Below, one piece after another: positions 11,457 through 26,289 of a stretch of DNA of 64,000 bases; the first letter of the stretch is position 1, and each line of letters opens with the position of its first letter. A program made the translations under genes and the position numbers. Under the pieces are notes generated by a model. It searched no databases and had not been told where the DNA came from. It was given only the letters and a program-made list of their open reading frames with translations. Source of the DNA: Vigna angularis (Eukaryota; Streptophyta; Magnoliopsida; Fabales; Fabaceae); the NCBI RefSeq assembly GCF_016808095.1, contig NC_068971.1, positions 14,396,501-14,460,500 of the forward strand, given 5' to 3'.

Positions 11457-12963
11457 CGCTTAGCTATGCAATTTGAGTTTGACGCCTTACACTGCAACAA
11501 CACTTGGGAACTTGTCGGTCGGTCCTCTACTCAAAATTTGGTTGGCTGTAAATGGATTTTTCGAATCAAAAGACACCCGGATGGCTCGATTGATTGGTAC
11601 AAGGCTCGGCTAGTTGCCAAAGGTTTTCACCAACGCCCTGATTGGGACTATACAGAGACATTCAGTTCGGTTGTTAAACCGATCACCATTCACATTGTTC
11701 TCGCACTTGTAGTTCGTCAAGGATAGTCCATCCGCCAACTTGATGTCAATAATGCGTTTCTTCAAGGGACGCTCAAAGAGGAAGTTTTCATGCTCCAACC
11801 TCCTGGTTTTGTCAACAAAAGTTTCCTTGATCATGTTTGCCGCCTAAAAAAGGCACTCTATGGGCTAAAGCAAGCACCCTGCGCCTGGTATACAGAGCTT
11901 CGAGTGTTTCTACTTTCTCTTGGCTTTGTCAATTCAACTGCAGATGCATCTCTCTTCATCTACAAAAAATCAGGTTCCACACTATATTTATTAGTATATG
12001 TTGATGATATCATTATCACTGGGAGTTCCTCTACAGAGCTGTCCAACCTTATTTCCACCCTTATTGCTCGGTTTTTGTTGAAAGAAAGACCTTGGTTGTC
12101 TTAACTATTTCTTGGGCATCGAAGTAATTCCTTCCGATACAGGACTATTTCTTTCACAAAAGAAATACATCACTAATGTACTCCATAAATCAGGCATGGC
12201 TAACACAAAATCAGCATCCACTCCCTTGTCCGCTAGTGCTCCATTACTCAAGGATTCCGGTGATCTCCTACCTTGCCCAACTTAGTATCGTGCACTCGTG
12301 GGAAGTCCTCAATACTTAAGTCTTACTCACCCGAACATCGCCTTCAGTACCAACAAACTTACGCAGTTCATGTTCACCCCAGAACGACGCATTGGTCTGC
12401 CCTTAAAGGGGTGCTCCGTTATTTGGCGGGCTCTTGCAACAAAGGCATCTTCATCTCAACAACTGCTCTGTTAACCTTCCATGCTAACTCAGATGCAAAT
12501 TGGGCGGGCGATAAGGATGATTATATCTCTACCACTAATTATTTGTTGTATCTTGGTAGCACTCCTATCTCTTGGAGCTCCTAGAAATAACGCTCTATTA
12601 CTCGTTCCTCAACCGAAGCAGAATACAAAGCCTTGGCTGACATGGCCAGTGAACTTCTATGGGTCCTATCCTTGTTCACTGAACATGGTCACATGCCCAC
12701 AACCAATCCGGTTATCTATTGTGACAATCTTGGTGCCACAACTCTCAATTCTAATCCTGTTTTCCACTCTCGGATGAAACATATAGCCTTAGCCTATCAT
12801 TTTGTTCGTGAAAATGTTCGAAAAGGCAAGTTTCGGGTGTCCTTTGTGTCTACTAATGATCAACTTGCTGATATACTCACAAATCCTTTGCTTCATCCTC
12901 GGTTTGACTCATTATTGTCCAAGTTGCATCTCTCTTCTAGATCATCCAACTTGCAGGAGGATA
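11457..12963 (+). pseudogene. Copia reverse transcriptase and RNase H remnant
   Basis: RT motifs in order: WIFRIKRHPDGSIDWYKARL (about 11550), QLDVNNAFLQG (about 11740), LYGLKQAPCAWY (about 11860) and the catalytic YVDD (about 11999). RNase H/connection motifs: STEAEYKALADM (about 12614) and NDQLADILT (about 12850). Defects include an in-frame TAG where Trp is expected just before the SIRQLDVNNAF block (about 11724), a frameshift near 12100 and stops near 12584. The frame runs almost to the right LTR. Confidence 0.82.
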
Positions 12964-13168
12964 TCAATTATAATAGTTAGTTTTAAATTATAATAATTAG
13001 TTTTTATTAGCCAATTTTTGTATATCTACTTTCCCTTTATTTAGGTTAATTGTTAGAGCTAAATTAATGGAGTTTGTTCCCTTTACTCTTTCCAATTAGG
13101 TTATCAATTTGTATATTTATACCACTATAATCCAATAGTAAAATCAATTCATTCAAATACTTTCTATA
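12962..13168 (+). repeat. Right LTR of the copia element
   Basis: 207 bp, the same sequence as the left LTR apart from about seven substitutions and one missing 20-bp unit. It is preceded by a purine-rich GCAGGAGGA and followed by AAGAC, the right half of the target duplication. Confidence 0.82.
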
Positions 13169-13395
13169 AAGACGTGCAACTCCTATTGAGGATGACCTTA
13201 TAGCTTAGGAGCGAGTATTTGAGAAATAGACATATGAGGCCTATGAGGCTCAATGTTCAGGAGGAAACATTTGAGGCCTCTGATGATGATGTTGAGGAGG
13301 AGGAGCATGCAAATGTTTCTGACATAGAGGAGGATGTCGGTAGATTTGCTGGAGGTCCACATGATGCTTTATTAAATTATTTTATTATTCATTGA
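13169..13395 (+). pseudogene. 3' continuation of the interrupted MAIN-like gene
   Basis: Directly after the copia right LTR the frame reads RATPIEDDLIA, then a stop, and later EASDDDVEEEEHANVSDIEE followed by VGRFAGGPHDALL. An acidic stretch followed by a GGPHD block is typical of the region upstream of the plant mobile domain in MAIN-like proteins. At least three stops or shifts are present, so the gene was dead or has died since the insertion. Confidence 0.45.
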
Positions 13396-15424
13396 CGTGA
13401 TTAATATATGTATATAGTTTGTTATGTATTGTCACAGTAAAGATGAATGTGATACTTGTTTTGGTTTGGTGCTGTTGGTGTTTGAGATAGAGGGTTCGAA
13501 CTTGTATTAAAGCTTAGGTGTACTTTTTTTTGTCATGTTTTTCCAGTGGATGAGCAAATAATAGGTGCATTGAATCTTGACACACACATAGGTATTTAAA
13601 GTTTATTATGATAAATAAGGAGAAAGATTTGTAACGAGAAATCAATCACATTTTTTTACGTGCAAATTAACCTGTAGAGGGGAATCAGGCGTTAAAATGA
13701 AAGTGAGGCTAGAAAGGAAAGTTGGCATCATAATCAATCCTGAATTTAATATAATGAGATTTTTATAATATTCTGGAAAAGAGAGGAGGGAGGCAGCATG
13801 TTTGAGGGTTAGCAAGCATGAACGTGTGACGGTTGGGAGAATGGGTTAATGTTTTTTTTAGTTGTGCATGTTCAGGCCAAGTTGTGAGTGGGTGTGGCCG
13901 AGTTGTTGTGATGTTTGTCATGTTGTGTTGGAACATGGTTGTGATATTGGATTTTGATTCTACTCTTGTGTTGGAGTGATGTTGTATGTTTAGTGTAAAG
14001 CTGAAATGCATGTTTATGTGTTATGTCTTTATCTTATAACCGTAAAGTCAGTTGATTCCTTTTCATCCAAAGGGCTTTGGTGAGCTGGAAAAAGGAGAAC
14101 TTGCGTTTCGTCTGTAAGGCTTTCACTTGAGCTAAGTATAGTGCTCTGTTCGTAAGGCTTTTGTGAAATAGGCAAAGTTTTAACTTGTAAGACTTTTGAA
14201 AAGCATGGGAAACAAATCACGACCATAAGCCTTTTGTGGAGTAGGCATGGTGACTCTAACCGTAAGGCTTTGTTAAGACAAAATCGTCTATAAGATTAAA
14301 ATGTATAAACACTCTCATATGTTTTGAAGTTTAACAAAACAACATTAAACGAAATGAGCATAAACTAGGAAGTCTTAAAAAATCACCTAGGCATAAACTG
14401 GATGCAACTAAACGATCCCCAAGCTTAAGTGTCAATGAGAGTCTTACTACACACAAAAGTTATATTGTACCAGACCATAATCAGTCACACTCTTAACTTA
14501 GTTAATAAGGTAAAATTTTCTAGACAATGTTTTGAGAAAGCACTTTGAAAGTCTCAATTAATATTCCAAACACTTGTGATAGAAGACAACTTGTTAAATG
14601 CACTTCTTGAATAAAGCAGGACTTAAAAAGTGTTTATACATAATAGACGATAACATGAGCTAAATGATCTACTTCATAAGTCTTTAATCAATGCTTGACA
14701 TCTTAGTGAGAAGCTTAAATGATAAAATCCTACGTGAACGGTAGAAAATGTAAAAAACACTTAGTTGTTCTGAATAGGCATTAAATGTCATTAAATATTC
14801 AACGTTCAAAAACAACAAAACTGATATGAGAAAAACATAGAAGAGTTCAAGAACTCAGAAAATATCTGAGAAGAGAAAAAACTCAAGTCTAGAAACACTC
14901 TCAAACTTCATTATTATATAAGCTTACTATTGTAAGAAGAGAGAAGACATAAAAACACTTTGTGAGTCTATATATTGAGTTGTACTGAACATATATCCTT
15001 TCTGTGAGAGTAATCGTCTAAAGACTTGTAAGCAATCAGTTTGATTGCGCATTCTGAAGAGAATTCAAACATTTGTTGATTAGTTCAGTACCAAGATTGT
15101 CTAGTGGAAATATTCTCAACTCAACTCAAGTTAAAGAAATTAAAACAAAGGTTTCAAAACATGCATAAGGCTCAAGGTTCAAAGGGTAAAAACAATTGTT
15201 TTCTTTTTAATGGACAAAGTATTCTTTGAAGGCTAAAAGAATAAGGGATAACAAAAGATGGCCTTGATCATATGAAACTTGCAAGCAAGTAGTTCAATCA
15301 CAAAAAAATTGGGCAAAATCATTCATGCTTCCAAAGTAATAGAAATTATTTACAACAACTCTGAAGCCCAAAACTCACACAGGTAAACTCTTAAGTTCTA
15401 GAATTCATAAAAACATCATGCTCA
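13396..15424. other. Unassigned sequence, possibly including an LTR or promoter-like segment
   Basis: No coding region recognised. A degenerate repeat lies at 14039-14293. A TATA-like ATTATATAAGC near 14913 followed by leader-like sequence resembles a retrotransposon promoter, but no paired LTR or primer-binding site was identified. Confidence 0.3.
14039..14293 (+). repeat. Degenerate tandem repeat with CGTAAGGCTTTT core
   Basis: A core close to CGTAAGGCTTT recurs at about 14110, 14151, 14188 (TGTAAGACTTTT), 14224 (CATAAGCCTTTT) and 14260, spaced 35-45 bases apart, each followed by a variable tail with GGCA/GGCAT words. Clearly repetitive but diverged; no function proposed. Confidence 0.5.
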
Positions 15425-15707
15425 GTGTCTCAATCAAGTTTTACCTCAAGCACCTGTTTCATACATTGTGAGCCATCACCTGCATATTATCACATCATGC
15501 CTCATCCCAACATCAATCCATACACCAGAATCTCACAAAGCAATACTCATCACAAAACAATCACAGTTGAATCAAAGCAGAATAATTCATTCAAGCAAAG
15601 TACAAAAACAAAACAAATAATCAAAAGGAAAAGTTTAGAAAGCTGGATTGCCTCCTAGTAAGTGCTTCTTTAACGTCACTAGCTTGACCCAGTCTTCATA
15701 ATCATAC

Positions 15708-15992
15708 CATCCATCAATAGATGCTATCAATAACATCCATCAGTAGATGTCTAATCACATAACATCCATTAGTAGATGCTAATATTTCTTATCTTCATTG
15801 GTATCCCTCAATAGACACCAATCGTTTTCATCTTTATCGGCATCCATCAGTAGATGCCTAATCACCTAACATCCATCAGTAGATGTCTATCCTTTTCCAT
15901 AGCAGCATCCGTTAGTAGATGCTCTCATTCATCATGCTCATCATAGCAACATCCATCAGTAGATGTTGTAGAAGCATCCATTAGTAGATGCT
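15708..15992. repeat. Nine dispersed hairpin repeats, core CATCCATCAGTAGATG
   Basis: Copies at 15708-15723, 15733-15750, 15762-15779, 15800-15819, 15839-15858, 15869-15886, 15904-15923, 15947-15968 and 15973-15992. Each can pair its CATC with its GATG around an 8-base loop. Flanking bases extend the stem differently in different copies, often as matching pairs: GGCATC/GATGCC, AGCATC/GATGCT, CAACATC/GATGTTG. They are separated by unrelated AT-rich spacers of 9-23 bases. Confidence 0.75.
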
Positions 15993-16199
15993 GTCATTAC
16001 TGCCATCAGAAGCAGCATATAACCCTAAAAGAAATTCAAACACACAAAAACAAAATCAAATCCAAACCACACAACTAAATTAAAAAGAAAATAAAAAATA
16101 AAACAAAATAAAAAATAAAATAAAATTCAGAGACTGGGTTGCCTCCCAGCAAGTGCTTCTTTAACATCACTAGCTTGACACCATTAAGCTAAATCTGGA

Positions 16200-16595
16200 T
16201 CACCCAATTCCAACTTTAATCTTGGTGTTCTCCTTTCTGTCTCCCCACCAACTTATCTTCAACAGCTTCCTCTTTGTAGGCTTGACTTCAAGACCACCAA
16301 TCTTTTCAAGTATAGATAAGGGCATCAAGTTGATACTGGACCCTAAATCAATTAAGGCTTTCCCTCTTTCATGACTCGCAATAGTGCAGGAGATATTGAA
16401 ACTTCCCAAATCTTTAGCTTTTGGTGGAAGTGCCTTCTGCAAGATCACACTGCAATTGCTCTGTACCTCAATTGTTTCTTCCTCTAGACTTTTTCTCTTT
16501 TTGTTGAATTTCTTCAGGAAGTTAACATAACCGGGTACCTGTTGCAATGTCTTAGCCACAGGAATTTTAATCTCCAATTCCTCGAAGATTTCCAT
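16200..16595 (-). pseudogene. Gypsy retropepsin-domain fragment
   Basis: On the minus strand the frame reads a segment with LEIKIPVAKTLQQVPGYVNF, then LPPKAKDLGSFNISCTI and KALIDLGSSINLMPLSIL. The DLGSSINLMPLS block is the variant aspartic protease motif (D-L-G) of Athila/Tat-like plant gypsy elements. The fragment ends after KISWWGD, where the protease should continue, and is followed by pol-end-like sequence, so most of pol is gone. Upstream, the frame shifts near 16595 into the gag part. Confidence 0.72.
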
Positions 16596-17480
16596 GGATT
16601 GCTCAAACTGTCTTTCCTTCTCTTCCTTAGAATAATTCTTTGGGTAAGGAAGAGGTTTTTCATATAATTCTTTCTTTTTTTTTTCTTATCCTCTTCCTCT
16701 CTTTTTTTCTTTTCTCTCACTCTCGTCTTCTTCTTTCTCTCACTCTCGTCTTCTTCTTTCTCTCACTCTCGTCTTCTTCTTTCTCTATATCTTTCTCTTT
16801 TTCACTCAAACTTTCTTTTTCTTTTCTTTCTATTTTTCTCTTATCTTCTTCCTCTTCTTCCCTCTCCTTTTCTTTTCTCTCACTCTCTTCTTTTTCTTTC
16901 TTTTCCTCTACATCCTTCTCTTGTTTGTTCAAACTTTCTTCTTTTGTCTCTAATTTTCTCTAATCTAAAAACTTGACACTGTCAGTGTTAACGGCGTTGC
17001 ACTCCTCTTTAGGGCTAACTTCCATATTGCCCCCAAAATCATCCAGCTTCTGAATTATGAACCTACAATGCGCCTCCATTCTTCTGCATGCTGCTTAAGT
17101 GTTATTACGATGAGACTCAGACATCTGTATGAACTGTTAAAGTGTGCCATCCATATTAGCCCATCTTTCTGATATAGAGGGTTGTTGCTGCCATTGTTGT
17201 TGTGGCAGCCTATCAAATTGTTCGGCAGCTTGAGTGCTTTTGTGATGAGAATTAGACATCTGCATTAACTGTTGAAGTGTGTCATCTATCTTAGCCCATC
17301 TTTCTGATATAGAGAGTTGTTGTTGTCATTATTGTTCTGGTTCTCTATAAAATTGTCCAACAACATGTCCAAATTGACTTTGATCTATGCTTGAGTGAGG
17401 TTCCCACTAGTGGTTGAAAGTACCTTGGTGGAATTGAGTGCCCATATAATTAATTTCTTGTCTGAATTGCATCCTGCAAG
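16596..17480 (-). pseudogene. Gypsy gag remnant with low-complexity and duplicated segments
   Basis: On the minus strand a C-terminal gag-like part (PNNYSKEE-like, frame-shifted, about 16640) follows a Lys/Glu-rich low-complexity region (16660-16965) generated by TTCTCTCACTCTCGTCTTC-type repeats. Upstream are two copies of a roughly 120-bp segment (17101-17215 and 17225-17340) encoding SISERWA...TLQQ..QMS. These Gln-rich repeats are typical of the region before protease in this gypsy group. Stops interrupt all frames. Confidence 0.55.
16660..16965. repeat. Pyrimidine-rich low-complexity tract
   Basis: About 300 bp of TTC/CTC/TTTC words on the plus strand, including three tandem copies of TCTCACTCTCGTCTTCTTC (16713-16783). 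ORFs on either strand here are compositional. It lies inside the gypsy gag remnant. Confidence 0.85.
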
Positions 17481-17649
17481 CATTAGACACAAAACCCTAG
17501 AAAATATTGTTAGCACAAAAACAAAAATAAAAATAAAAATAAAAGATATGGAAATAAAATAAAATAGAATAAAATAAAATAAATTAAAATAGAATAAAGC
17601 AAAAATTAATTAAGAACCACACAAATAGAATAGTTTAAACCGTGAGTTC

Positions 17650-17670
17650 CCAGCAATGATGCCCAAAACT
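17650..17670 (-). promoter_or_regulatory. Degenerate gypsy primer-binding site
   Basis: On the minus strand, immediately after the LTR ending TTAACA, the sequence is AGTTTTGGGCATCATTGCTGG, a diverged form of the TTTTTGGCGCCGTTGCCGGGG site common in Athila/Tat-like plant gypsy elements. Confidence 0.6.
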
Positions 17671-19080
17671 TGTTAACAATATTTTTGATCTCTAGAAACG
17701 AAACCAAAAACTTGTTGATGGATCGGCAAGTGTATCGAATCGCACAAGTAATATAAAATGGTAAGACCAAGTATCGTATCCCAAAGGACTCTCGGCACTA
17801 AACAATTGTGTGATAACTCGATTAATTAAGACTTAAATAAAAAGAGATCATTGGTTTAAAATGCAAAGATAGAATATTAAATATGAATGCAATTGATCAA
17901 TAGCAGAGAACACAACGATGAACGAAGGTTGTTTATAAAATGAGATGATTTTGTTGTTAGGGTTTGATTTGACCAAGTGGACTCTCATGCATATAAGAAT
18001 TCTTCTTTTTACATTAATGTTAACATCACTCACTAAATTACTTAGAATCCGCTCCCTTGACGCAATAAGCCTGCCTTAATTCCTAGTTCGTGCAATTCCT
18101 AACGTTTTTAGAAAATTAAGTCTGAAGATCAAGAGCTTAAGATGACCAAGTACTCATACCCTTATCCCTAAGAAATATTACCCTTGGGAGAATTCAACAA
18201 GAACCTGAATTGTAAGGAACCTCCCAGCACTCATGCAATTCATAAATCATGCTACTAAATGAGTTAATAGAGCAAGCATTGAAACAGATGAATTCCCTAA
18301 CATTTAATGAAAAGACATATATGATTAAGAATCAATTCAAATACATGAGAGTTCACAAGGTTACATCATTCCCCAACAACAAATAGAGTTTAGTTCCCCA
18401 TAGACATGGAGAAACTAGATGAATAATGGAAAAGCATGAGATAGTGAAACCCTAAAAGTAGAGGATGGAGGCTCCAGCCTCTAGATCCGCCTTCAGAGAG
18501 TGGAAGAGTGTGGTGTTGTGCTGCTCCCGCCAGAGATACAAAACCTAGAGCGCCTGGGTCCTTTAAATAGAGTCGGAAAAGAGTAGAAATAAGGCCAAGT
18601 CTAAAAGAGTCGAAACAGAGCAAGAACTGGGCCTGAACCGCGAAACAAAACGCTTAAGCACCCCATTTAGGGCGCCCGGGCGGTGGACGTCGATTTTCGT
18701 AGGGCTTGAGCCTCCAGTTTGGACGCCCAAGCTTCAGGGTCCGATACTTGGGCGGCCTAAGAGGGTGCCCGGGCGGCGGACGTCGATTTTCTGCGCCTAA
18801 GCTTCTCTGTAGGGAGCCCAAGCTTCATACTGTCCTTCCTTCAAGTGCTTTTCCAGGCCTTTCTGAGGTCTAACTCCTTAGCACTTCATCTCTGCTTCCT
18901 GTATTAACTCATTTTCTATCAAAACAAAGGGAATTAATCATAAAATCATCAAATTCAACCTCAACTCTCTTATTCACAAAACTAAAGCAAAAAGACGAGT
19001 TAAAGCAAGTTTCTAAGTCAAAAGGGGTGCATTTAGTATCAAAATTACATCACAGATAACGGTATTTTAAACCGTTATCA
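17671..19080 (-). repeat. LTR of the minus-strand gypsy element, about 1.41 kb
   Basis: On the minus strand it starts TGATAACGGTTTAAAATACC and ends TTGTTAACA next to the primer-binding site. A related LTR piece occurs at 44867-45993 (shared AAGTGTA.CGAATCG, GGTAAGACCAAGTATCG and later blocks), confirming that this is a dispersed repeat and that TGTTAACA is the plus-strand left boundary. Confidence 0.75.
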
Positions 19081-19204
19081 ATTAGGTTGTCTTCTCTGTT
19101 TTTGTTGAAATCATGTTCTGTATGTGATATAATCGATTACATTAAAAATATAATCGGTTAAAATCTGATTTAGAGAGATTTTTTCACTTTCAAATAGGCT
19201 TCCC

Positions 19205-19754
19205 TCTTCGCTTAATCAATTAGGTCTATGGTATCCTAGGGGTACAAATATATCCCTAGAAGGATATAGTGATTCTGATTTTTGTGGATGCAAGCTAGAT
19301 AGAAAAAGTATTAGTGGTACGTAATTGTCATTTGCTTGAATGTTCATTAATTACATGACATTCAAAGAAACAGGCTTGTGTGGCTCTATTCACCACAGAA
19401 GCTGAGTAGATTACAACTGGAAGCTGTTGTGCTCAATCACTATGGATCTAGAGTCAATAGGAGGACTATGACATTTATTTTGATAAAATTCCTTTGAAAT
19501 GTGATAACACTAGTGCAATAAACTTAACCAAGACTCGTGTACTACATTCCAAAACCAAGCATATAGAAGTAAGACATAATTTTATTAGGGATCATGTATC
19601 AAAGGGTGATTGCAAAATTGAATTTGTAGATACATTACATCAATGGACAGGCATCTTTACAAAACCTCTATCAAAGGAAAGGTTTTATACTATCAGAAAT
19701 GAATTAGTCATTCTTGATCTAAGTAATGCATCATATGTTTCTAAAGCATTTTAG
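19205..19754 (+). pseudogene. Copia RNase H remnant
   Basis: The sequence encodes GLWYPRGTNISLEGYSDSDF, then CGCKLDRKSISGT, a STTEAE block and, in the open part from 19494, KCDNTSAINLTK, HSKTKHIEVRHNFIRDHV and FTKPLSKERF. These are the final motifs of copia polyprotein RNase H, and the C-terminus at 19752-19754 looks genuine. Stops around 19323, 19407, 19450 and 19470 break the first half. Confidence 0.78.
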
Positions 19755-20801
19755 TATTACATAATGTTACATTCATAAAAATTTATAATACTTTCATGAA
19801 TGATTGATTAAATTAATGTGTATTTGCTTGAATACATTAAACTACCAAGTTGTTTCTGTTATAGAATAGTTAGTATGATATTTAGCACTTGGTACCGTGA
19901 TTAAATGTTCTTTATCATTCAATGGCCATGAATAATGGAATAAACTACTGCATATATATTGCACTTCAACACTAACATTGTATGGTATTGAGAAAGTTAT
20001 TCTGTAGGTCAAAATTTGAGTGAAACAGGTTTTGTATCAATATGCTCTATTTAGACCAATATTGTACATTTTAACAGATTAAATAGATGGTAAAATCGAT
20101 TAAATGACCATTAATGTAGATTTTAATCTGTTAAGCTACTAATGTAATCGGTTAGGTGATCAATCTATTTTGTGCACATCTAACTGCATTTTTGGTCTGT
20201 TGCACAAGTTCAAGTTGTCATTAAGTACATGTTTTGAATGCAATCCATATTACATGTTGCATACAATACAATTTCAATTTGAATTCCATTGTACATAGTG
20301 AAATATGCATAATTTTGAGTCAATTTATGCACTTATAAACTTTGTTGGTATACATATAATGATTTTTGCTGCATAATACATCGCATTTGTGATATAATAC
20401 TCTATATATGTTTAAATTTGCAAATCATACTTTCTTTAAACATTCCAAAGTGTACTTGACATACTTAGCATTTGATATTATGGTATTATCATTGTTATTT
20501 TAAGCAAATTTTACTCTGATACAAGTCCAATTACTTTGATACATGAATTTGGTATAATACTTTTAAGCTGCTCTCTTTATCTTGACATCATTCATAAATT
20601 TCTCATACCATTCTATAATTCATTTACTCTTTTTGATAAGGGGAGCATCACATACTTCACTCGTTTGTAAGTTGTTTTGATATTTTGCACATGTGAATTC
20701 CATTATACTTGATTGTTCTGCCATTTTTTGCTAATGCCCAAAGGGGGAAAGTAAATGGAAAACATCATTTTTTGTTGGTCATCATAAAAAAAAGGAGAGA
20801 T

Positions 20802-21891
20802 TGTTGATAGGGGGAGCTTAGCTTCTTTGCATCTTAGTTTTTGATGATGAATAGGTTACATGATTAATAATGGTTTCTTGCACAACAAAATGACATAACA
20901 AATGTTTATATCTTTAACATGTTAGTGCTAGATGTTTGAATCCATTAATGTTGAGTGAACCAAGCCTAAAATAGATTAGAAATCTAGTCTCTAGTATAAA
21001 TAATCGATTACATAAGTGTAATAATCTGTTAGATTTACCCAAAACACTTAGAAAGTTAAAGAAGGACAAATCATTTCATTATAATCAATTATATAAGTTA
21101 CATAACCGATTAAAATATAGAGAATGCCATAATTTGTTATATAAGTGATATAATTTGTTAAGAACGACAAATGGATGACTAATGAGGCTAAGTGTCAATA
21201 TAATCGGTTACAAAATTTTGATAATCGATTAAAACAGAAAACATAGTCTAATCCACTACACAAATAGCCTAATCTATTAAGACTATTAGAAGAAGCAATT
21301 ATAGGCATAAGTGTTTAAATAATCGATTACTAACATGAGATAATATGTTAAAACAGAGAGAAAATCATAATAGATTATGTAAATAACATAATTGATTATT
21401 CTGCATCAGGATTTGAATTTTATATTTAAACTTGACTTGAGGCCTGATTTAGTAACATTTTAGTTTTCGACATATTAACAGATTTTCTGAGTTTTGAATA
21501 TAGGTGCTCTTAAAGACTTGTTCTTAGAGGAATCAAAGCTTTCTTGGTGATTACATAGCAAGATTTCATTCAAGAAATTTGGACTTCATTGTTTCTTATT
21601 CAATTTACACTTTAGAGAGTGTATTTAGATCAGGTTCTTCATCAATTTGTGTATTGGATACCTGTGTGAGGATAGTCAGGTTTGAGAGCTGGTATTGCTC
21701 TTATGATTTGTAAGAGATTCAGTGTTTTTATCTCTTATACTTGCTATTTTGATTTTAGTGGTGTGAGGAGTGCAATTGAGGGTTGTCATTGTATTAATAT
21801 AGACTTAAATCATTATTAGTGGATTCCCTTCAACTAAGGTTGTTGAATGAGGACTCGATGTAGGCTTGTGATAACCGAACCAGTATATTAG
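20802..21891 (+). repeat. Truncated Sirevirus-type LTR with ATCGATT palindromes
   Basis: It starts TGTTGATAGGGGGAGCTTAG and contains at least four paired TAATCGATTA/TAATCGGTTA motifs (about 21001, 21088, 21202, 21320). Near its end it has CCCTTCAACTAAGGTTGTTGAA and GATGTAGGCTTG, shared with the LTRs at 37010 and 39510. It breaks off after ACCAGTATA, where a short piece (TAGTGGATTCCCTTCAA) is repeated. Confidence 0.7.

Positions 21892-26289
<4,398 letters not shown>

Larger units (their letters stand above)
8842..13168 (+). mobile_element. Ty1/copia LTR retrotransposon, full structure, inactivated
   Basis: Two near-identical terminal repeats (8842-9068 and 12962-13168) flank gag, protease, integrase, RT and RNase H domains in the copia order. 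The sequence directly after the left LTR, TGGTATCAGAC, is a Met-tRNA primer-binding site, and a purine tract GCAGGAGGA precedes the right LTR. The flanking 5-mers are AAGGC (8837-8841) and AAGAC (13169-13173), a target duplication with one change. The LTRs show about seven substitutions over some 170 aligned bases plus one extra 20-bp unit in the left copy, suggesting an insertion that is not very recent. Stops and frameshifts occur in every domain. Confidence 0.88.
15640..19080 (-). mobile_element. Internally deleted Ty3/gypsy retrotransposon with one recognisable LTR
   Basis: Read on the minus strand: LTR (19080-17671), a primer-binding-like site, gag remnant, low-complexity Lys/Glu segment, retropepsin fragment, then directly a segment (16190-16130) resembling the end of gypsy pol, with LLGGNPV in translation. 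Integrase, RT and RNase H are missing. The pol-end-like sequence occurs again at 15690-15640, so a block of about 480 bp including the hairpin repeats lies between two copies. No second LTR was found to the left, so the element is truncated or recombined there. Confidence 0.65.
19081..21891 (+). mobile_element. 3' part of a Sirevirus-like copia element (pol end, untranslated region, LTR)
   Basis: It contains the RNase H end (19205-19754), about 1 kb without ORFs, a purine tract AAAAAAAGGAGAGATTG before 20802, and an LTR starting TGTTGATAGGGGGAGC. The LTR start matches those at 37010 and 43090. The left end abuts the gypsy LTR at 19080, so the element was probably cut there by insertion or recombination. 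The LTR stops near 21891 without reaching the TAACA terminus seen in its relatives. Confidence 0.7.

Noticed and set aside
13169..15424. Second LTR for the minus-strand gypsy element
   Set aside because: None of the landmark blocks of the 17671-19080 LTR (TGATAACGG, GGTAAGACCAAGTATCG) could be found here.
15708..15992. A CRISPR-like array
   Set aside because: Repeats with similar spacing might suggest CRISPR, but spacers are short, variable and low-complexity, the repeats vary, and the context is a plant retrotransposon.
16640..16963. 107- and 71-codon ORFs rich in Phe/Ser/Leu or Glu/Lys/Arg
   Set aside because: Pyrimidine-rich low-complexity DNA open on both strands; only the minus-strand context as part of a gypsy gag is plausible.
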